A DNA stretch of 14,147 nt from Flavobacteriia bacterium (lineage in GTDB: Bacteria > Bacteroidota > Bacteroidia > Flavobacteriales_D > Crocinitomicaceae): assembly GCA_009925805.1 (NCBI GenBank), contig RFQF01000030.1:1-14147 (forward strand), in the 5' to 3' direction. A program made the position numbers and the translations under genes. This document shows, piece after piece, positions 13,264-14,147 of the stretch. The notes under the pieces were generated by a model. It saw only the letters and a program-made list of their open reading frames with translations. It ran no database searches and was not told where the DNA came from. Every line of letters begins with the position of its first letter. Position 1 is the stretch's first letter.

Positions 13264-14147
13264 AACATTGGTCTGATTATTTAAACACCCCTTTCATAAA
13301 ACCCAACCAAGAACTCGGTTTTTCAGGAATTGCCCCCTTTCGTAGAGGCCCCTATGCCTCCATGTATACCATACGGCCTTGGACCATTCGTCAATATGCC
13401 GGATTTTCTACCGCCGAGGAATCCAACGCTTTCTATAAAAGAAATTTAGCCGCCGGACAAAAAGGATTATCCGTAGCCTTTGATCTTCCTACCCATAGAG
13501 GGTATGACTCCGACCATGAACGCGTAAAAGGTGACGTTGGAAAAGCGGGAGTAGCCATTGATTCCATCGAGGACATGAAGCGCCTATTTGATGGAATACC
13601 GTTGGGAGAAATGTCGGTTTCCATGACCATGAACGGGGCTGTTATTCCGATTTTGGCGTTCTATATTGGAACGGCCCTAGAGCAAGGCGTGGCATTGGAA
13701 AAATTAGAAGGAACCATCCAAAATGACATCCTCAAGGAGTTTATGGTTCGCAATACCTACATTTATCCACCGGAACCATCGATGCGCATCATTGCGGACA
13801 TCTTCGAGTATACCTCTAAATACCTACCAAAATTTAATAGTATTTCAATATCCGGGTATCACATGCATGAGGCGGGTGCAACCGCAGCCCAGGAATTGGC
13901 TTATACTTTGGCAGACGGGCTTGAATACTTGCGTACGGGTATCCATGCCGGACTGAAGATTGATGAATTTGCGCCGAGATTGAGTTTCTTCTGGGCGATT
14001 GGAATGAATTTTCCATTAGAAATTGCAAAGCTTCGGGCAGGTCGGGTTCTATGGTCGGAAATCGTTGAAAAGTTCCATCCGCAGAATCAAAAATCTTCCA
14101 TGCTCCGAGCGCATTGTCAAACCTCTGGTTGGTCGTTAACCGAACAA
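13260..14147 (+). CDS. mutB: Methylmalonyl-CoA mutase large (alpha) subunit, 3' end cut off
   Basis: Catalytic subunit that interconverts succinyl-CoA and methylmalonyl-CoA with adenosylcobalamin, linking propionate and branched-chain amino-acid carbon to the citric acid cycle. The frame is open from the ATG at 13260 to the window end: 296 codons of a protein normally about 700 long. The part present is most of the substrate-binding TIM barrel: GPYASMYTIRPWTIRQYAGF (30-49), FDLPTHRGYDSDH (74-86), GTIQNDILKEFMVRNTYIYPP (151-171), SMRIIADIF (174-182), SISGYHMHEAGATAAQELAYT (196-216). Tyr46, Arg175 and His201 correspond to Tyr89, Arg207 and His244 of the Propionibacterium enzyme. Tyr and Arg in the first two places indicate methylmalonyl-CoA rather than isobutyryl-CoA mutase specificity. 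Odd point: the usual HMQEAG is HMHEAG (His203). The cobalamin-binding domain lies beyond the window. Confidence 0.95.
   Translation, partial: MKHWSDYLNTPFIKPNQELGFSGIAPFRRGPYASMYTIRPWTIRQYAGFSTAEESNAFYKRNLAAGQKGLSVAFDLPTHRGYDSDHERVKGDVGKAGVAIDSIEDMKRLFDGIPLGEMSVSMTMNGAVIPILAFYIGTALEQGVALEKLEGTIQNDILKEFMVRNTYIYPPEPSMRIIADIFEYTSKYLPKFNSISISGYHMHEAGATAAQELAYTLADGLEYLRTGIHAGLKIDEFAPRLSFFWAIGMNFPLEIAKLRAGRVLWSEIVEKFHPQNQKSSMLRAHCQTSGWSLTEQ

Overview
The window looks like a chromosomal segment of a Bacteroidota bacterium, most likely of the Flavobacteriales. The pointers are: a TAnnTTTG-type -7 promoter element before the methylmalonyl-CoA mutase genes; few Shine-Dalgarno sequences; Bacteroidota-typical proteins (a DUF6089-like barrel, a PorV/PorQ-like barrel, a helix-hairpin-helix protein with a barrel tail, a bifunctional RibBA, a two-subunit methylmalonyl-CoA mutase); and an HMG-CoA lyase of the short 'ECPRDAMQG' type. 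No RNA genes, insertion sequences, CRISPR arrays or phage genes are visible.

Layout. Positions 1-4738 (+) hold a tight five-gene run: menB (5' end cut by the window edge), pepD, ribBA, lolD and a DUF2400/TIGR02757 gene. Spacings are a few bases or overlaps. It converges, with a 4-base overlap, on a minus-strand run. Read in its own direction, that run is: ECF sigma factor (9089-8502), an unlisted 59-residue membrane microprotein (8505-8326), a DUF6089-like outer-membrane protein, pyrD, an HMG-CoA lyase, and a membrane-anchored protein of unknown function (ending at 4735). Upstream on the same strand, 12 kb to 9.2 kb, lie a PorV/PorQ-like barrel and a helix-hairpin-helix/beta-barrel protein that is split in two by an out-of-frame junction near 10.26 kb. 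A divergent intergenic region near 12 kb separates these from mutA and mutB (+), and mutB runs off the right end.

How the genes fit together. Most are housekeeping genes: menaquinone synthesis (menB) and a quinone-linked pyrimidine enzyme (pyrD), riboflavin synthesis (ribBA), peptide turnover (pepD), lipoprotein sorting (lolD), branched-chain and propionate carbon metabolism (HMG-CoA lyase, mutAB). The accessory-looking part is 8.3-12 kb: a sigma factor translationally coupled to a one-helix membrane microprotein, next to envelope genes. This is the only place where I see a candidate for an undescribed small system. The evidence is architecture only, and I do not see a clearly new defence or mobile system.
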